Shown: positions 7,001 to 7,329 of the stretch, one piece after another
How the letters are laid out: every line of letters starts with the position of its first letter
How positions within the stretch are numbered: position 1 is the first letter of the stretch
The notes under the pieces: model-generated
Database searches by the model: none
What the model saw: only the letters and a program-made list of their open reading frames with translations
Told to the model about the DNA's origin: nothing
From: Cyclobacteriaceae bacterium
Lineage (GTDB): Bacteria > Bacteroidota > Bacteroidia > Cytophagales > Cyclobacteriaceae
Direction of reading: 5' to 3'
Length of the DNA: 7,329 nucleotides
Assembly: GCA_030589835.1 (NCBI GenBank)
Contig: JAUUZS010000206.1
Location: forward strand, 1 to 7,329
Position numbers and translations under genes: made by a program

Positions 7001-7329
7001 ATGATTCCTTCAAAATCCAACAATACTTCATTTTATCCTCTTCTGTTAGTTTGCGCCATATTTTTATACTCAAATCCATTTTGTTTTGATGCTCAAGCCC
7101 AATCCACTCAACGGGAGCGACCAGCTGAATGGGATAATTTGGTTACGGGTGGGCGCTTCATGGATCGATTTCTTCCTATGCCTGCTCAAGGACCATTAAC
7201 TTCGGATACCTGGGGCGCCGCAGAAGTGAAACCACGGTATGTAGAAAACGGATTGGAGGATAATGAATGGTCTTATTGGGGAGGCAATGCTTTGCTAGGA
7301 GAGGATGGCCTTTACCATCTTTTTGTCTG
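7001..7329 (+). CDS. secreted putative beta-propeller glycoside hydrolase (GH43-like), N-terminal part; 3' end outside window
   Basis: The frame from the ATG at 7001 stays open for 109 codons to the window edge. Residues 1-34 are a signal peptide with a hydrophobic core (FYPLLLVCAIFLYS) and likely cleavage at AQA|Q. The mature start (PAEWDNLVTGGRFMDRFLPMP, then DTWGAAEVKPRYVENGLEDNEWSYWGGNALLGEDGLYHLFV) resembles, from memory, a family of Bacteroidota and Planctomycetes proteins annotated as glycoside hydrolases with a five-bladed propeller. The GxDGLYHLFV strand is typical of the first propeller blade in GH43/GH32-type folds. Catalytic acids outside the visible part cannot be checked. The gene starts 10 bases after the EEP stop, with only a weak GGTG before it, so the two are probably co-transcribed. 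The export signal and open frame are clear; the enzyme class is tentative. Confidence 0.72.
   Translation, partial: MIPSKSNNTSFYPLLLVCAIFLYSNPFCFDAQAQSTQRERPAEWDNLVTGGRFMDRFLPMPAQGPLTSDTWGAAEVKPRYVENGLEDNEWSYWGGNALLGEDGLYHLFV

Overview
The window looks like a chromosome segment of a Bacteroidota bacterium, probably of the Cytophagales/Cyclobacteriaceae type; this is judged from protein style only. The pointers are an FtsK whose C-terminal half reads like Bacteroidota homologues, followed at once by a LolA-like gene; secreted proteins with short signal peptides ending in A-Q; an AT-rich base composition; and starts without clear Shine-Dalgarno sequences. All genes lie on the + strand.

The left half (1-3444) is housekeeping. 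It holds the C-terminal 608 residues of the DNA translocase FtsK (5' end outside the window), a LolA-type lipoprotein carrier 21 bases downstream and probably co-transcribed, and pyrF (orotidine-5'-phosphate decarboxylase) after a 126-base gap.

A 271-base gap (3445-3715) with a near-perfect 16-base palindrome separates this from an accessory, carbohydrate-oriented right half. First comes a GH95-like glycoside hydrolase with a lipoprotein signal (3716-6007). Its frame is intact from end to end except for one TAA at codon 59 (3890-3892), inside a conserved N-terminal motif. This is a fresh nonsense mutation, a sequencing error or, less likely, a recoded stop. Next is a secreted endonuclease/exonuclease/phosphatase-superfamily enzyme with a full catalytic set (6124-6990). 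Ten bases later a third secreted protein starts (7001, running off the right edge) that resembles a beta-propeller, GH43-like family of Bacteroidota.

The three right-hand genes each have an export signal and probably act in the periplasm or outer membrane on a glycan or a phosphorylated/nucleic acid substrate. The substrate cannot be told from this window: no SusC/SusD pair, sulfatase or regulator is visible. The points that most deserve a second look are the in-frame stop, the changed residues at presumed GH95 catalytic positions, and the link between a secreted EEP enzyme and glycoside hydrolases. I did not see a wholly new system, CRISPR array, tRNA, rRNA or insertion sequence.
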